Positions 26,371 through 36,435 of a stretch of 64,000 nt of DNA are shown here, piece after piece (positions within the stretch are counted from its first letter, which is position 1; each line of letters opens with the position of its first letter). A model generated the notes under the pieces. That model was given only the letters and a program-made list of their open reading frames with translations. It was not told where the DNA came from and made no database searches. The stretch spans positions 1 through 64,000 of the forward strand of contig DVDT01000086.1 of the NCBI GenBank assembly GCA_015296085.1, given 5' to 3'. Position numbers and translations under genes: made by a program. Source of the DNA: Trichormus sp. M33_DOE_039. GTDB lineage: Bacteria > Cyanobacteriota > Cyanobacteriia > Cyanobacteriales > Nostocaceae.

Positions 26371-28302
26371 ATGAATTTATTTAATAGAGAGTTTTGGAAA
26401 CAATTTTTAGCGATCGCCAAACCTTATTGGTATCCTAAAGCTACTGAAGATAGGAAACTTATCAATGTTTTATCTTCCTGGTTGTTGTTGTCGTTGGCAA
26501 TTCTACTAGTCATTACGACAAATGCCATCAATGTTTACAATAGTTTTGTCACTAGGGATTTAATCGACTTACTAGAACAGAGAGAGATACCTTCCTTTTT
26601 TCGACTGTTATTTACCTACGGCAATTTACTAATTCTCTTGATACCTCTCATGGGAATTTCTCAGTATTTAAGAAAAAAGATTGCTCTGGATTGGTATCAA
26701 TTTTTGAATGATTACATTCTAGATAAATATTTTCAAAACCGCGCCTATTACAGAATTAATTTTCGCTCAGAAATTGAAAACCCTGACCAAAGAATTGCTC
26801 AAGAAATTGAACAAATACCCCAAATAGCAACGCAAATCTTCTTTGTGGTACTGGAAAGAGGTTTAGAAATTGTGACGTTTTTGGGGGTAATTTGGTCTAT
26901 CTACCGACCTGTAGCAGTGATAGTAGTCGTTTATGGGATATTGGGCAATATTATTGCTGGGTATCTAAGTCAAAGAGTAATTAAGATTAACACTGCTCAG
27001 TTAGAAGGAGTAGCTGATTATAGTTATAGTCTTACTCACGTCCGCAACAATGCCGAATCTGTGGCTTTTTTCCAAGGGGAAGAACAGGAATCTGATATCG
27101 TGAAGCGCAGATTTGCTAAGTTGATGGAGGCCAAAAAACAAATGATTGGCTGGTTACGCGACCAACAAGTATTTGTGACTGGCTATCAGTCTTTTCTGAG
27201 TATCTTGCCATTTCTGGGGATTGCGCCATTATATTTTTTCAATCAAATCGAGTTAGGAGAAGTGAACCAAGCTAGTACTGCTTGTAATGTCTTTGCAGGT
27301 GCATTAGCTGTATTAGTAACAGAGTTTGGTAGTTCTGGTAAGTTCGTGAGTTTGGTGGAAAGATTATCCAATTTCTCCGATATTTTGGAAGCAGCCAAAA
27401 CACTCAAGAAAGCTGGTAAGAAAATTGAAATCGTCGAAGCTAACCGTTTAGCACTAGAAAACTTGACTTTACAAACTCCCAATTATGAGAGGATAATTGT
27501 CAAAAACTTATCACTAGTCGTAGAGTCTGGTAAAGGTTTATTGATAGTAGGGCCTAGCGGCCGAGGTAAGAGTTCTTTATTGCGAGCGATCGCTGGTTTG
27601 TGGGAAGCTGGTACGGGTCGTATTATCAGACCTAAATTAGAAGAAATTTTGTTTTTGCCCCAGCGTCCCTATCTAATTTTAGGAACACTCCGAGAACAGC
27701 TTTTATATCCCCACCAAAATCGTCAAATTAAAGACCAAGAATTAGAGCAGATACTACAACAAGTTAACCTCTCCGATTTGACATCAAGAATAGGTGGTTT
27801 GGATGCGGAAGTTTATTGGGAAAATATTCTCTCATTAGGAGAACAACAACGCCTAGCTTTTGCCAGATTATTATTGATTCGTCCCCGTTATGTCATTTTA
27901 GATGAGGCTACAAGTGCTTTAGATTTGAAGAACGAAGAGAAGCTTTATCAACAGTTACAACAAAGTGGGACAACTTTTATTAGTGTCGGACACCGAGAGA
28001 GTTTGTTTAATTATCATCAGTTGGTTTTGGAACTTACAGAAGAGTCCAATTGGCGACTTATCCCCATAGAAGAATACGGTATTAATAACCGTGAGTTAAT
28101 TACACTACCAGAGACACAACTACCAACAGTGTTAGAAATGAAACCAGAGCCACTTAAGGCTCAAGATGCAGATTTGACATCACTCAAAATTGAAGAATTG
28201 CGAAAATTGTGTAAAGAGAAAGGGATTAAATGGCGTAATGCACGTGGTACAGGTAAACACTTAACCAAAGGAGAAATGTTGACAATTTTGATGGAAAGTT
28301 AG
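26371..28302 (+). CDS. ABC transporter, fused permease-ATPase (SbmA/ABCD-type)
   Basis: A 643-residue half-transporter. The N-terminal part (about 1-340) has five to six hydrophobic segments and matches the SbmA/BacA/YddA-like permease type (ALDWYQFLNDY, YFQNRAYYRI, NPDQRIAQEI). The ATPase has Walker A GPSGRGKSS with Lys400, signature LSLGEQQR near 487, and Walker B VILDEATSALD with Asp511. The last 45 residues (SLKIEELRKLCKEKGI...LTKGEML) look like a SAP/Rho-N-type helix-extended-helix fold, not usual in this family. The ATG at 26371 is preferred to the TTG at 26365 because it has an AAGG site upstream. Substrate unknown; relatives move peptides, cobalamin or acyl compounds. Confidence 0.88.
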   Translation: MNLFNREFWKQFLAIAKPYWYPKATEDRKLINVLSSWLLLSLAILLVITTNAINVYNSFVTRDLIDLLEQREIPSFFRLLFTYGNLLILLIPLMGISQYLRKKIALDWYQFLNDYILDKYFQNRAYYRINFRSEIENPDQRIAQEIEQIPQIATQIFFVVLERGLEIVTFLGVIWSIYRPVAVIVVVYGILGNIIAGYLSQRVIKINTAQLEGVADYSYSLTHVRNNAESVAFFQGEEQESDIVKRRFAKLMEAKKQMIGWLRDQQVFVTGYQSFLSILPFLGIAPLYFFNQIELGEVNQASTACNVFAGALAVLVTEFGSSGKFVSLVERLSNFSDILEAAKTLKKAGKKIEIVEANRLALENLTLQTPNYERIIVKNLSLVVESGKGLLIVGPSGRGKSSLLRAIAGLWEAGTGRIIRPKLEEILFLPQRPYLILGTLREQLLYPHQNRQIKDQELEQILQQVNLSDLTSRIGGLDAEVYWENILSLGEQQRLAFARLLLIRPRYVILDEATSALDLKNEEKLYQQLQQSGTTFISVGHRESLFNYHQLVLELTEESNWRLIPIEEYGINNRELITLPETQLPTVLEMKPEPLKAQDADLTSLKIEELRKLCKEKGIKWRNARGTGKHLTKGEMLTILMES

Positions 28303-28682
28303 TCTGAGTTTGGCTCAAACCATTTCTAGTTTTTCCAACAATGTTGGCAACATACAACGAATTTATAGGGGTGCAAGCTTTGTATCCCTGACTCATGTAT
28401 CCGTCGCTTTCCTTTGTTAAATTGCTCTTACTTCATAGGATAAATAGGCGGATTAACAGTAGCATCCGCCCATTAAAACAAACAACAACACTATGAACTC
28501 GCTCATCATCGCATGTATCAAGTATCATTTATTGCTTTTGGTTGCAATTTCTGCATCAATATAATGAAATAATTACATAGCCTATCAATAATATCAATCA
28601 CCTGAATATTTTTATAGCCATTTCAGATTAAAAAATAGCCGTCAGAATATCCAACGTAAAATCAATCTTTAGGGTCTTATAA
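28303..28682. other. 380-bp intergenic gap
   Basis: No convincing gene. One hairpin, GGCGGAT-loop-ATCCGCC at 28447-28470, without a T-run. The stretch before the next gene is AT-rich and may hold its promoter, but no clear boxes stand out. Confidence 0.4.
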
Positions 28683-29162
28683 ATGCGAAATAAATTATTA
28701 GAGAAACGAATTTATGTCCTACTGGGACTGAGCTTGACGAGTATTTTGATTATATGTTATGTCGCTAATCTAGCAGATCTATCTCCTCTGATGGGTTGCA
28801 CTGCTAAATGGGGATTTATTAACACACCAAAAAATAAATATTATACTGTTGCGGAAACAATCGTAGTTCGGCCTTGGCTGGGTCAGCATAATGTCTATGC
28901 AGTATTTATGATTCCTAATGGTTATCAATATGAGTATTTATTTAAACTTAATTTGCCTGGAGAACGGACTTATTGTGGAGTCATTCACCGCGCTAATCAA
29001 TCTGTTGTTGATGGTGTGGTTGCTAAACCAGGATACTATTTACTCAAAGGCTATATAAATACTCGGATTGCTTTAAGTTTGATGATTCAAGGTAAGTTAA
29101 ATCAGTTAAAGCAATCACAACATTGGGAATTAGGCTATGTCAAAAAAACTCCTAATTCATGA
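28683..29162 (+). CDS. membrane-anchored protein of unknown function
   Basis: 159 residues. One N-terminal transmembrane segment (about 10-30, VLLGLSLTSILIICYVANL) is followed by a domain of about 125 residues with two cysteines (MGCTAKWGF, RTYCGVIHR), probably outside the cytoplasm. I do not recognise the family. The gene ends 4 bp from the convergent nucleoside transporter gene. The real start may be the ATG at 28683; no good ribosome binding site is visible. Confidence 0.6.
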   Translation: MRNKLLEKRIYVLLGLSLTSILIICYVANLADLSPLMGCTAKWGFINTPKNKYYTVAETIVVRPWLGQHNVYAVFMIPNGYQYEYLFKLNLPGERTYCGVIHRANQSVVDGVVAKPGYYLLKGYINTRIALSLMIQGKLNQLKQSQHWELGYVKKTPNS

Positions 29163-29166
29163 TTAA

Positions 29167-30375
29167 TTACACCAAAATTCCAGCAATACAAGCAGTAATA
29201 AAACCTGCCAGTAATCCGCCAATCATTGTTCTGACACCCATGCGAGCTAAATCGTGCTGGCGTTGTGGAGCCATTCCAGTCATACCACCAATGGTAATGC
29301 CAATAGAACCAATATTAGCAAAATTACATAAGGCATAAGTGGCAATAATTACGGCTCTTGGTGATATTTTCTGACTTTTAATTAATTCTCCTAAATCTCC
29401 ATAAGCCAAAAATTCATTGAGGATGGTTTTCTTACCTAATAATGCCCCCACTTGTCCACAATCAGCCCAAGGTACACCCATAAAAAAGGCTACAGGGGAC
29501 ATCACAAAGGACAAAATCCATTCTAAAGATAACTGCGGTAAACCAATATGGCCACCTAACCACTTAAGTAGCGCATTACCAAAAGCCAGCAACCCTAAAA
29601 AGGCAATAATCATTACGCCAACATTTACTGCTAGCTTTACACCATCAATTGCACCACTAGTAGCAGCATCAATCACGTTGACATAAGTATTTTCTACTTC
29701 CATGTTCACTTTACCCGCAGTAACAGATACTTCCGTTTCTGGGTACATCAATTTTGAGACGACTAAGGAAGTAGGCGCAGTCATAAAGAACGCTGCAACT
29801 AAATGTTCTGGGGGAATTCCAAAGGAAATATAAGCACCTAAAACTCCGCCTGCAATGGTTGCAAAGCCGCCAGTCATCACCGCATGGAGTTCTGATTGTG
29901 TCATTTTAGCTACATATGGTTTCACCATTAATGCTGCTTCTGTCGGCCCCAAAAAAATATTACCTGCACAAGATAAAGACTCAGAACCCGATGTTTTCAT
30001 AGTCTTCATCATCACCCACGCCAAGCCCTGCACGACTCGTTGTAAAATACTGTAGTAGTACATCACGCTAATAAAAGCAGAGAAAAAGATAATTGTGGGT
30101 AGTACCTGAAAAGCAAATAAGTGTTCCTTGAAATTATCGCCAAAGACAAATTTTGCACCTTCATCAGAAAAAGCTAAAAAATTGCTGATGATATCTCCTA
30201 AAGACTTAAAAATATTTAAACCCCAAGGTGTTTTGAGAATCACCAAAGCAAAGACAAACTCCAATCCCAAACCCCAAGCGATGGTTCGCCAACGCACAGC
30301 GTCACGTTTCACCGAGATAGCATAAGCTATTCCAATAAACACCAAGATTCCCAAAGCAGAAATTGCGCGTTCCAT
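29167..30375 (-). CDS. concentrative nucleoside transporter (CNT/NupC family)
   Basis: 402 residues with about ten hydrophobic segments. The family core GPTEAALMVKPYV...MTGGFATIAGGVLGAYISFGI, and later GMTGMAPQRQHDLARMG, are typical of CNT proteins that import nucleosides with sodium or protons. Length is normal for the bacterial family. It lies 107 bp downstream of an amidohydrolase gene on the same strand, so uptake and deamination of purine-type compounds may be linked. Confidence 0.92.
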   Translation of the reverse strand: MERAISALGILVFIGIAYAISVKRDAVRWRTIAWGLGLEFVFALVILKTPWGLNIFKSLGDIISNFLAFSDEGAKFVFGDNFKEHLFAFQVLPTIIFFSAFISVMYYYSILQRVVQGLAWVMMKTMKTSGSESLSCAGNIFLGPTEAALMVKPYVAKMTQSELHAVMTGGFATIAGGVLGAYISFGIPPEHLVAAFFMTAPTSLVVSKLMYPETEVSVTAGKVNMEVENTYVNVIDAATSGAIDGVKLAVNVGVMIIAFLGLLAFGNALLKWLGGHIGLPQLSLEWILSFVMSPVAFFMGVPWADCGQVGALLGKKTILNEFLAYGDLGELIKSQKISPRAVIIATYALCNFANIGSIGITIGGMTGMAPQRQHDLARMGVRTMIGGLLAGFITACIAGILV

Positions 30376-30482
30376 ATATACTCCCTCATATCGCTAGGAT
30401 ATTTGGTCACAAAGCATACACGAAAACCTGCTTTCTTAGTACAATTTGTAGAGGTATATATCTGTATGCCCCTCGTCTAAGT

Positions 30483-31880
30483 TTACAAGCCCATAACGCT
30501 ACGATAATGCGCCTCTATTTCTGCTACTGTTTGCGACTGGCGTTTAGTAGTCCAGTGGCTGCGGTTAAATAATTCTTGCCGCAGTTCGTCAACGTTAATC
30601 GTAGTCACTTGACCATTGGCAATAATTTGTTTACCGTTCACCCATGCACTATCGACGACATTGGTGGGGCGACCTAAGACTAACAATCCAATGGGGTCTG
30701 TACGGGGTAGTAATGATAAGTTTGTGAGGTCATAAAGTACTAAATCAGCTTGTTTCCCAAGGCTGATAGATCCTAGTTGCTCTGCCATATTTAACCCCTT
30801 TGCACCGCCTAATGAGGCCATTTCTATAGCTTTTTGTGGTGTAATCCAATGACGATAATCAAAATCTGTAACGTTGTGTAAAATAGAACCAATTTTGATC
30901 GCTTCTAATAAGTCTTGGGAGTCGTTACTAGAAGCACCATCACAACCAAAAGTGACATTTACTCCAGCTTGGCAATATTTTAAAATTGGGGCGATACCGC
31001 TACCTAAACGCAAATTACTCAGGGGATTGTGAACCACTGTTGCTTGAGTTTCTGCAAGGATAGCGATGTCTGCATCTTCTAACCAAACACAATGGGCTAA
31101 GGAAGTACGATCGCTCAAGTAACCAAGTTGTTTAAGATGGGTAACAGCACTACAACCGTATTTTTCTTGGGCGAGTTTTGCTTGGGCTTTGGTTTCCAGT
31201 AAGTGGGAGTGACGACAAATATTATAGAGATCGCTTAACTCAATACACCCTTCAAATAAAGCATCTGTACACAACTGAATCCCGGTGGGTGCAACTAAAA
31301 TACTCACGCCTTCCTCTGGGCGATGAAACTGTTGGACTGCGGCTTCGATAATTTCCAGCGTAGCGGCTGTAGTCCGAAAAAACGGTTCATGGTTGGCTGT
31401 TGTTTCCCCAGTAGGTATCCCAGCAGTGAGAGATTCATCTTGAATCAGAGGGGCGATAAAAGCCCGAATGCCGATTTCTTGGTAAGCACGCACTGCACAG
31501 GCGATAGTTGCTAACTCTTGTCCGGGAATTAACACTAGATGATCGACAACACTCGTACCACCGGAAAACAGGGTTTCTGCAGCTGTTCCTAAAGCACTGA
31601 GATAAACTTGTTCGGTGTCGAGAGGAGCAAAATCATACAATTCTGCTAACCATAATTCTAGCGGCAAAGCCGACATCACACCCCGTTGCCACATTTCTGA
31701 TGAGTGAGTATGGGCATTAATCAAACCAGGGAGTAACAGTTTATTGCTACCATTAATTACTGTACCCACAACATCTAAATTAGGGGCGATCGCGGTGATT
31801 TTTCCCTCCACAATCTGTACATCTGTGCAAGTGTAATTCTCTCCAGTAGCTATCAAGACGTTTTGGATAGTAAAATTCAC
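30483..31880 (-). CDS. amidohydrolase, TRZ/ATZ family (MTA/SAH or purine deaminase-like)
   Basis: 465 residues. Metal-dependent deaminase of the amidohydrolase superfamily. It has metal-binding His57 and His59 (INAHTHSS), a later RHSHLLET, LAHCVWL, and the metal/catalytic Asp in TFGCDGASSND. N- and C-terminal composite beta-sandwich segments flank the barrel. Closest by feel to 5-methylthioadenosine/S-adenosylhomocysteine deaminases; guanine or 8-oxoguanine deaminase are alternatives. The neighbouring nucleoside transporter supports a nucleoside or purine substrate, by inference. Confidence 0.88.
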   Translation of the reverse strand: MNFTIQNVLIATGENYTCTDVQIVEGKITAIAPNLDVVGTVINGSNKLLLPGLINAHTHSSEMWQRGVMSALPLELWLAELYDFAPLDTEQVYLSALGTAAETLFSGGTSVVDHLVLIPGQELATIACAVRAYQEIGIRAFIAPLIQDESLTAGIPTGETTANHEPFFRTTAATLEIIEAAVQQFHRPEEGVSILVAPTGIQLCTDALFEGCIELSDLYNICRHSHLLETKAQAKLAQEKYGCSAVTHLKQLGYLSDRTSLAHCVWLEDADIAILAETQATVVHNPLSNLRLGSGIAPILKYCQAGVNVTFGCDGASSNDSQDLLEAIKIGSILHNVTDFDYRHWITPQKAIEMASLGGAKGLNMAEQLGSISLGKQADLVLYDLTNLSLLPRTDPIGLLVLGRPTNVVDSAWVNGKQIIANGQVTTINVDELRQELFNRSHWTTKRQSQTVAEIEAHYRSVMGL

Positions 31881-32039
31881 AAGCTCCCCCAGATCCTATT
31901 TCAACTTTGGCTTCATGATTAATTTTTTATTAAGTTAAACCCTTTCTCAATCAGCCTGATATTGGATGTTTATAAAAATAAATTAATTATTTGGCAAGGG
32001 TAGTTTAACTTGTAGTTATTCTTGCCCAAGGATTAATAA

Positions 32040-33194
32040 TTAGAAAATAGTCAATCGATACCTACCACTTTTTGTAGGAGTTTTGGAAGTGACTACTACA
32101 TAGTAAATGCCATCGGCAGGTAATTTTGCTCTATCAATTAACGCACTATATTTACCTTCTCGATCATTATCTGAAGATACTACTCTTCCTTGACCATCCA
32201 ATAAAACTATAAATGGAGAAAATTCTTCTAGGACACTATCTGCACGAATACTGATGAGTTGACCTTTTTTCCCTTCTAACTTGGTGATGTTGTAAGGATT
32301 GCCATTTTGGAGAGTAGGATTGCTTTCAGTTAATTCAGTGAACTCATCCTCGATATAGCTAGCTCGGTCATTTCTCAATGCTAAGGTATAACGTCCTATA
32401 TCTCTGGGATTTTGGCTAGTAACTGCAATGGTGTAAACACCTTTTTTTGGTAGTTTGGCAAATATGGAAGCATCCCTAATATTTTTGCTAGCGTCTGAAC
32501 TACTCCGCCGCAAAATCACATTGTTATCAGGATCGAATAAAAACATATATGGTTGTAGACTCAAGTTATTGCTGCGGCGTTGATCTATACTACCTGTCAG
32601 TCTAAGTTGAATGACTTGATTTTCTTGACCCTCAAATCTATAAAAATGAAAATATCTACCTTCGGATTGAAAATCACCTGGAGATAAAATTCCAAAAGGA
32701 ATATTGACAAAATCAATATCTCTATAGGTTGGCTCTTTAGATGAGTAATTAGTTGAAACTACAGGTCGGCGATTCCTAGAATTGCGACTGTTATTGGCGG
32801 TCTGACTATTAGTATTACTGTTACTATTGGCAGTACGGCTATTAGCATTACTGTTATCATCAGATGTCCGACTGTTAACATTACCTCTATTATTGGTATT
32901 GATATTGTTAGATATACTTGTATTGGTCTCGCTCTTAGGATTTATGGGTGGTTTAATTTGTACCTGATTTTTTTGAGGTGTAGGAGTTTCAGGTACTTTA
33001 ATTTCATTGATGCCTTGTTGTAAAGTCGGATCGTCTATTGGTAGAGAAGAAATGATGAATTTACCTCGTCTTGCTGAGATAACTTCAGCGTGGATGGGCA
33101 GAATAGCACTGGAGATGATGAAACTAGAACTAATGCCATAAATTAACAGAGACTTGAAATTGGTGGTGTTTTTTTGGTTATGTAGCTTTGTCAT
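32040..33194 (-). CDS. secreted protein with Asn/Ser-rich linker and two PPC-like domains
   Basis: 384 residues. The N-terminal hydrophobic segment (about 13-36) is a signal peptide. About 95-155 is a low-complexity linker rich in Asn, Ser and Arg (NSRT/NSQT repeats). Two pre-peptidase C-terminal (PPC)-like beta domains follow, roughly 175-275 and 285-384, each with the GxYxLxxR/F-type ending (IGRYTLAL, SGRYRLTIF). Such domains usually accompany secreted proteases; no protease domain is present here, so a binding or surface role is more likely. It is divergent from the kinase at 33536. Confidence 0.75.
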   Translation of the reverse strand: MTKLHNQKNTTNFKSLLIYGISSSFIISSAILPIHAEVISARRGKFIISSLPIDDPTLQQGINEIKVPETPTPQKNQVQIKPPINPKSETNTSISNNINTNNRGNVNSRTSDDNSNANSRTANSNSNTNSQTANNSRNSRNRRPVVSTNYSSKEPTYRDIDFVNIPFGILSPGDFQSEGRYFHFYRFEGQENQVIQLRLTGSIDQRRSNNLSLQPYMFLFDPDNNVILRRSSSDASKNIRDASIFAKLPKKGVYTIAVTSQNPRDIGRYTLALRNDRASYIEDEFTELTESNPTLQNGNPYNITKLEGKKGQLISIRADSVLEEFSPFIVLLDGQGRVVSSDNDREGKYSALIDRAKLPADGIYYVVVTSKTPTKSGRYRLTIF

Positions 33195-33535
33195 TAATTG
33201 CTCCTCAAATTGATCACAAGATTTATCTTTGAAAAATATGAAAATATTTACGGTTAACAGTTTATTTTCTAAACTGCTCCATATGTCTATCCATAGAAAT
33301 CAATCTCTTGATACCCATGAAATAGAATTATTGTCAAGTCCAATAAGGTAGAAATGTAATACATTTGAGGTTTGATAATCAACTCTGTAATTATTTGATT
33401 ATCAAAAATATTTAATCTTATTTATACATTATCATAACTATTAGTACCTCAATCACAGCCTACAACTTTTTACCAAACTTCTGAGACTGAACACACAATC
33501 AATAAACTTTTATATATAAAATATATATCTTTAGT
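33195..33535. other. 341-bp divergent intergenic region
   Basis: AT-rich region between the minus-strand PPC protein and the plus-strand kinase; it must hold promoters for both. TATATATAAAATATATAT just before the kinase start could hold a -10 element. No clear operators or RNA genes seen. Confidence 0.4.
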
Positions 33536-35554
33536 ATGCTTTGCTGTTTAAATCCAGATTGCCCAAATCCTCTAAATGGTCAAGGGACAAAATACTGCCA
33601 AGCTTGTGGTACACTCCTCACACCTTTACTGAGAAACCGCTATCGGATTATGAATCTACTATCTGATGAAGGTGGGTTTAGCAGAACTTATTTAGCAGAA
33701 GATGTAGATAAGCTCAATGTTCAATGTGTTGTGAAGCAATTTGCCCCACGAGTGCAAGGTACTTGGGCATTAAAAAAAGCGATTGAGTTATTTCAAGATG
33801 AGGCAATGAGACTGGAACAGCTAGGAGAACATCCCCAAATACCTCAGCTTTTTGCCTACTTTGAGCAAGATAATAATTTATATTTAGTGCAGGAATTTAT
33901 CGCGGGTCAGAATTTATATCAAGAATTAAATCAGCGTTTACCTTATACAGAAAATGAGGTTTACGACTTATTATTTGATTTGTTACCAGTTCTCAAATTC
34001 ATCCATACACAACACGTAATTCATCGGGATATTAAGCCACAAAATATTATTCGCCGTCAAAAAGATGGGCGATTAGTATTAATCGATTTTGGTGCTTCTA
34101 AGCAATTAAATGCCACCGTACAATCACAAAAGGGAACGACTATTGGATCACAAGGATATACTGCTATAGAGCAGATGCAGGGGGAAGCATACCCTACTAG
34201 TGATTTGTATAGTCTAGGTGTAACTGCCTTTCATTTGTTGAGTGGGATTTCTCCTTCCCAATTGTGGATACAGCATGGCTATGGTTGGGTGAAATCTTGG
34301 CGAGAATATTTACCATACCCTGTGAGTAATCAATTTGCTCAAGTGTTGGATAAGCTGTTAAAAGTAGATTTTCATGAGCGTTATCAATCTGCGGATGCAG
34401 TCATGGAAGACTTAACCCAGCAACCATTACCAAGATCAGTTTCCTCTATCTTCATTACGCAACTACAACCAACCCAGTTGACGCTGGTCAAACTCATAGC
34501 CAACCAAGCCAAAAAACCTTTGCTGTTAGGTGTAGTGATGCTGCTATTAGTAATAGCGGTGAGAATAGTCTATTTACAATCTAGTTTCCCTCAAAAAGAC
34601 GTTCCTCCCCAACCTACAATTAATCTTAATTCACCCATTAATAATTATCTGACCAAGACCCTAAAAGAGCATACCGAGCAAGTTAATACTATTGCTATTA
34701 GTCCAGATGGAACGAAACTGGCTAGTGGTAGCAGTGACAATACTATTAAACTTTGGAATCTGGAACAGGGGAAGGTAATACATACTCTCAAAGGCCATTC
34801 TGACTTTGTTTGGTCTATTGCTTTTAGTCCAGATGGAGACATCCTCGCTAGTGGTAGTCGGGATCAAACTATTAGATTATGGAATACACAAGCGGGAAAA
34901 CAAATTGCTACTTTGGGGAAAGCATCTTTGAAGGTGACAACTCTGGCCATGAGTAGTGATGGCAAAGTCTTAGCTGCTGGACAAGGAAGCACTATCAAAC
35001 TTTGGGATTGGCAGACTAAAACAGAACTGAGTACTTTAAGAGGTCACACAAATATAGTCAACTCTGTGGTGTTTACTCCAGATCATCAGACTCTAGTCAC
35101 TGGTAGTTGGGATAAGAGTATCAAAGTGTGGAATCTGCGCCAACGCCGGGTCAGCAAAACTTTCACAGGTCATACCAAAGAAGTAATTGCGGTAGCCATC
35201 AGTCCCGATGGAAAAATCTTAGCCAGCAGTGGAGTCGATCAGACAATCAGATTGTGGAATTTGGTGACAGGAAAAGCGATCGCCATTCTGGAGGGACATA
35301 CAGCACCAATAGTTTCCTTAGACTTTACTCCCGACGGTAAAACCCTGGCTAGTGGTAGTTACGACGGTACGATTAGACTATGGAATTTGCGAACGAATCA
35401 AGTCGATAGCACCTTAAAACAAGATGTCAGCAAGGTAACTGCAATTAAATTTCATCCCAGTGGTAAAACCCTGGTGAGTGGCCGCACTAACTATATTGAT
35501 ATTTGGCGAATATTTGCGGAATCGCAAAATAAGATTGGCTCAAGGGTCAAATAA
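33536..35554 (+). CDS. Ser/Thr protein kinase with zinc ribbon and WD40 propeller
   Basis: 672 residues. A four-Cys zinc-ribbon-like head occupies residues 3-25 (CCLNPDC...YCQACG). The kinase domain is about 36-300, with Gly loop GGFSRTY, Lys67 (VVKQF), catalytic HRDIKPQN (His163-Asp165-Lys167) and DFG at Asp184. A transmembrane segment lies at about 326-347. Seven WD40 repeats from about 372 to 665 (GHTxxV...LASGSxDxTIRLWN) form a full propeller, predicted on the far side of the membrane. Repeats 3 and 7 are degenerate. All catalytic motifs are present. The partner or substrate is unknown. Confidence 0.93.
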   Translation: MLCCLNPDCPNPLNGQGTKYCQACGTLLTPLLRNRYRIMNLLSDEGGFSRTYLAEDVDKLNVQCVVKQFAPRVQGTWALKKAIELFQDEAMRLEQLGEHPQIPQLFAYFEQDNNLYLVQEFIAGQNLYQELNQRLPYTENEVYDLLFDLLPVLKFIHTQHVIHRDIKPQNIIRRQKDGRLVLIDFGASKQLNATVQSQKGTTIGSQGYTAIEQMQGEAYPTSDLYSLGVTAFHLLSGISPSQLWIQHGYGWVKSWREYLPYPVSNQFAQVLDKLLKVDFHERYQSADAVMEDLTQQPLPRSVSSIFITQLQPTQLTLVKLIANQAKKPLLLGVVMLLLVIAVRIVYLQSSFPQKDVPPQPTINLNSPINNYLTKTLKEHTEQVNTIAISPDGTKLASGSSDNTIKLWNLEQGKVIHTLKGHSDFVWSIAFSPDGDILASGSRDQTIRLWNTQAGKQIATLGKASLKVTTLAMSSDGKVLAAGQGSTIKLWDWQTKTELSTLRGHTNIVNSVVFTPDHQTLVTGSWDKSIKVWNLRQRRVSKTFTGHTKEVIAVAISPDGKILASSGVDQTIRLWNLVTGKAIAILEGHTAPIVSLDFTPDGKTLASGSYDGTIRLWNLRTNQVDSTLKQDVSKVTAIKFHPSGKTLVSGRTNYIDIWRIFAESQNKIGSRVK

Positions 35555-35640
35555 AATCCAATTCAAGTTTAATTAAGTAATTAAATTCTCAACAGAATTT
35601 CAGGCTACAAAATAGGGAATAGTGTTGGGTATGGCAATTT

Positions 35641-36432
35641 ATGAATCAGCCTTTGCGGATATTGGGTGTTGCGCCAAATGCGTGGATGGTGAATCAGGCG
35701 ATCGCAGATATTACTCGTCCACAAAAAACCCCACATCCCGTTATCCTATCCACAGAAACTAAAACCCTGCGCTTAGATTTAGCTAAAGCCGCCATCCTCG
35801 TAATTGATATGCAAAACGATTTCTGTCACCCTGATGGGTGGCTAGCGCATATTGGCGTGGATGTGACTCCTGCTCGTCAAGCGATCGCACCTTTAACAAA
35901 GTTACTACCAGAACTACGCGCAGTGGATGTGCCTGTAATTTGGATTAATTGGGGGAATCGTCCCGACTTACTCAATATCAGTGCTGGTTCACGTCATGTC
36001 TACAACCCCACAGGTGAGGGTGTGGGTTTGGGTGATCCATTGCCAAAAAATGGTGCTAAGGTACTAATGGCAGGGAGTTGGGCAGCTGCTGTAGTAGACG
36101 AACTCTCCCAATTACCAGAAGACATTTGCGTAGATAAATACCGCATGAGTGGCTTTTGGGATACACCTTTAGATAGCATCCTCCGCAATCTAGGAATCAC
36201 AACATTATTCTTTGCTGGTGTGAATGCAGATCAATGTGTACTGACAACACTTTGTGATGCCAACTTTTTAGGTTACGACTGCATTTTAATTCAAGATTGT
36301 ACTGCTACTACTTCCCCCGATTACTGTTGGCTAGCAACTTTATACAACGTCAAACAATGTTTTGGTTTTGTGAGTGACTCGCAAGCAATTTTCACAGCCA
36401 TAAATCATCTTGAAATCACAGGAAGGGAATGA
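35641..36432 (+). CDS. cysteine hydrolase, isochorismatase-like (RutB/biuret amidase-type)
   Basis: 263 residues. The isochorismatase-fold triad is complete: Asp56 (VIDMQNDF), Lys166 (VDKYRMSGFWDTPLDSIL) and Cys199 (NADQCVLTT). The Lys-region pattern SGFWDTPLDSILRxxGI is close to that of RutB-type ureidoacrylate and biuret amidohydrolases, so a C-N hydrolase on a small amide is likely. About 45 extra residues precede the catalytic fold. A cupin gene starts 3 bp downstream, so the two are an operon, perhaps for degradation of a nitrogen compound. Confidence 0.85.
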   Translation: MNQPLRILGVAPNAWMVNQAIADITRPQKTPHPVILSTETKTLRLDLAKAAILVIDMQNDFCHPDGWLAHIGVDVTPARQAIAPLTKLLPELRAVDVPVIWINWGNRPDLLNISAGSRHVYNPTGEGVGLGDPLPKNGAKVLMAGSWAAAVVDELSQLPEDICVDKYRMSGFWDTPLDSILRNLGITTLFFAGVNADQCVLTTLCDANFLGYDCILIQDCTATTSPDYCWLATLYNVKQCFGFVSDSQAIFTAINHLEITGRE

Positions 36433-36435
36433 TCA

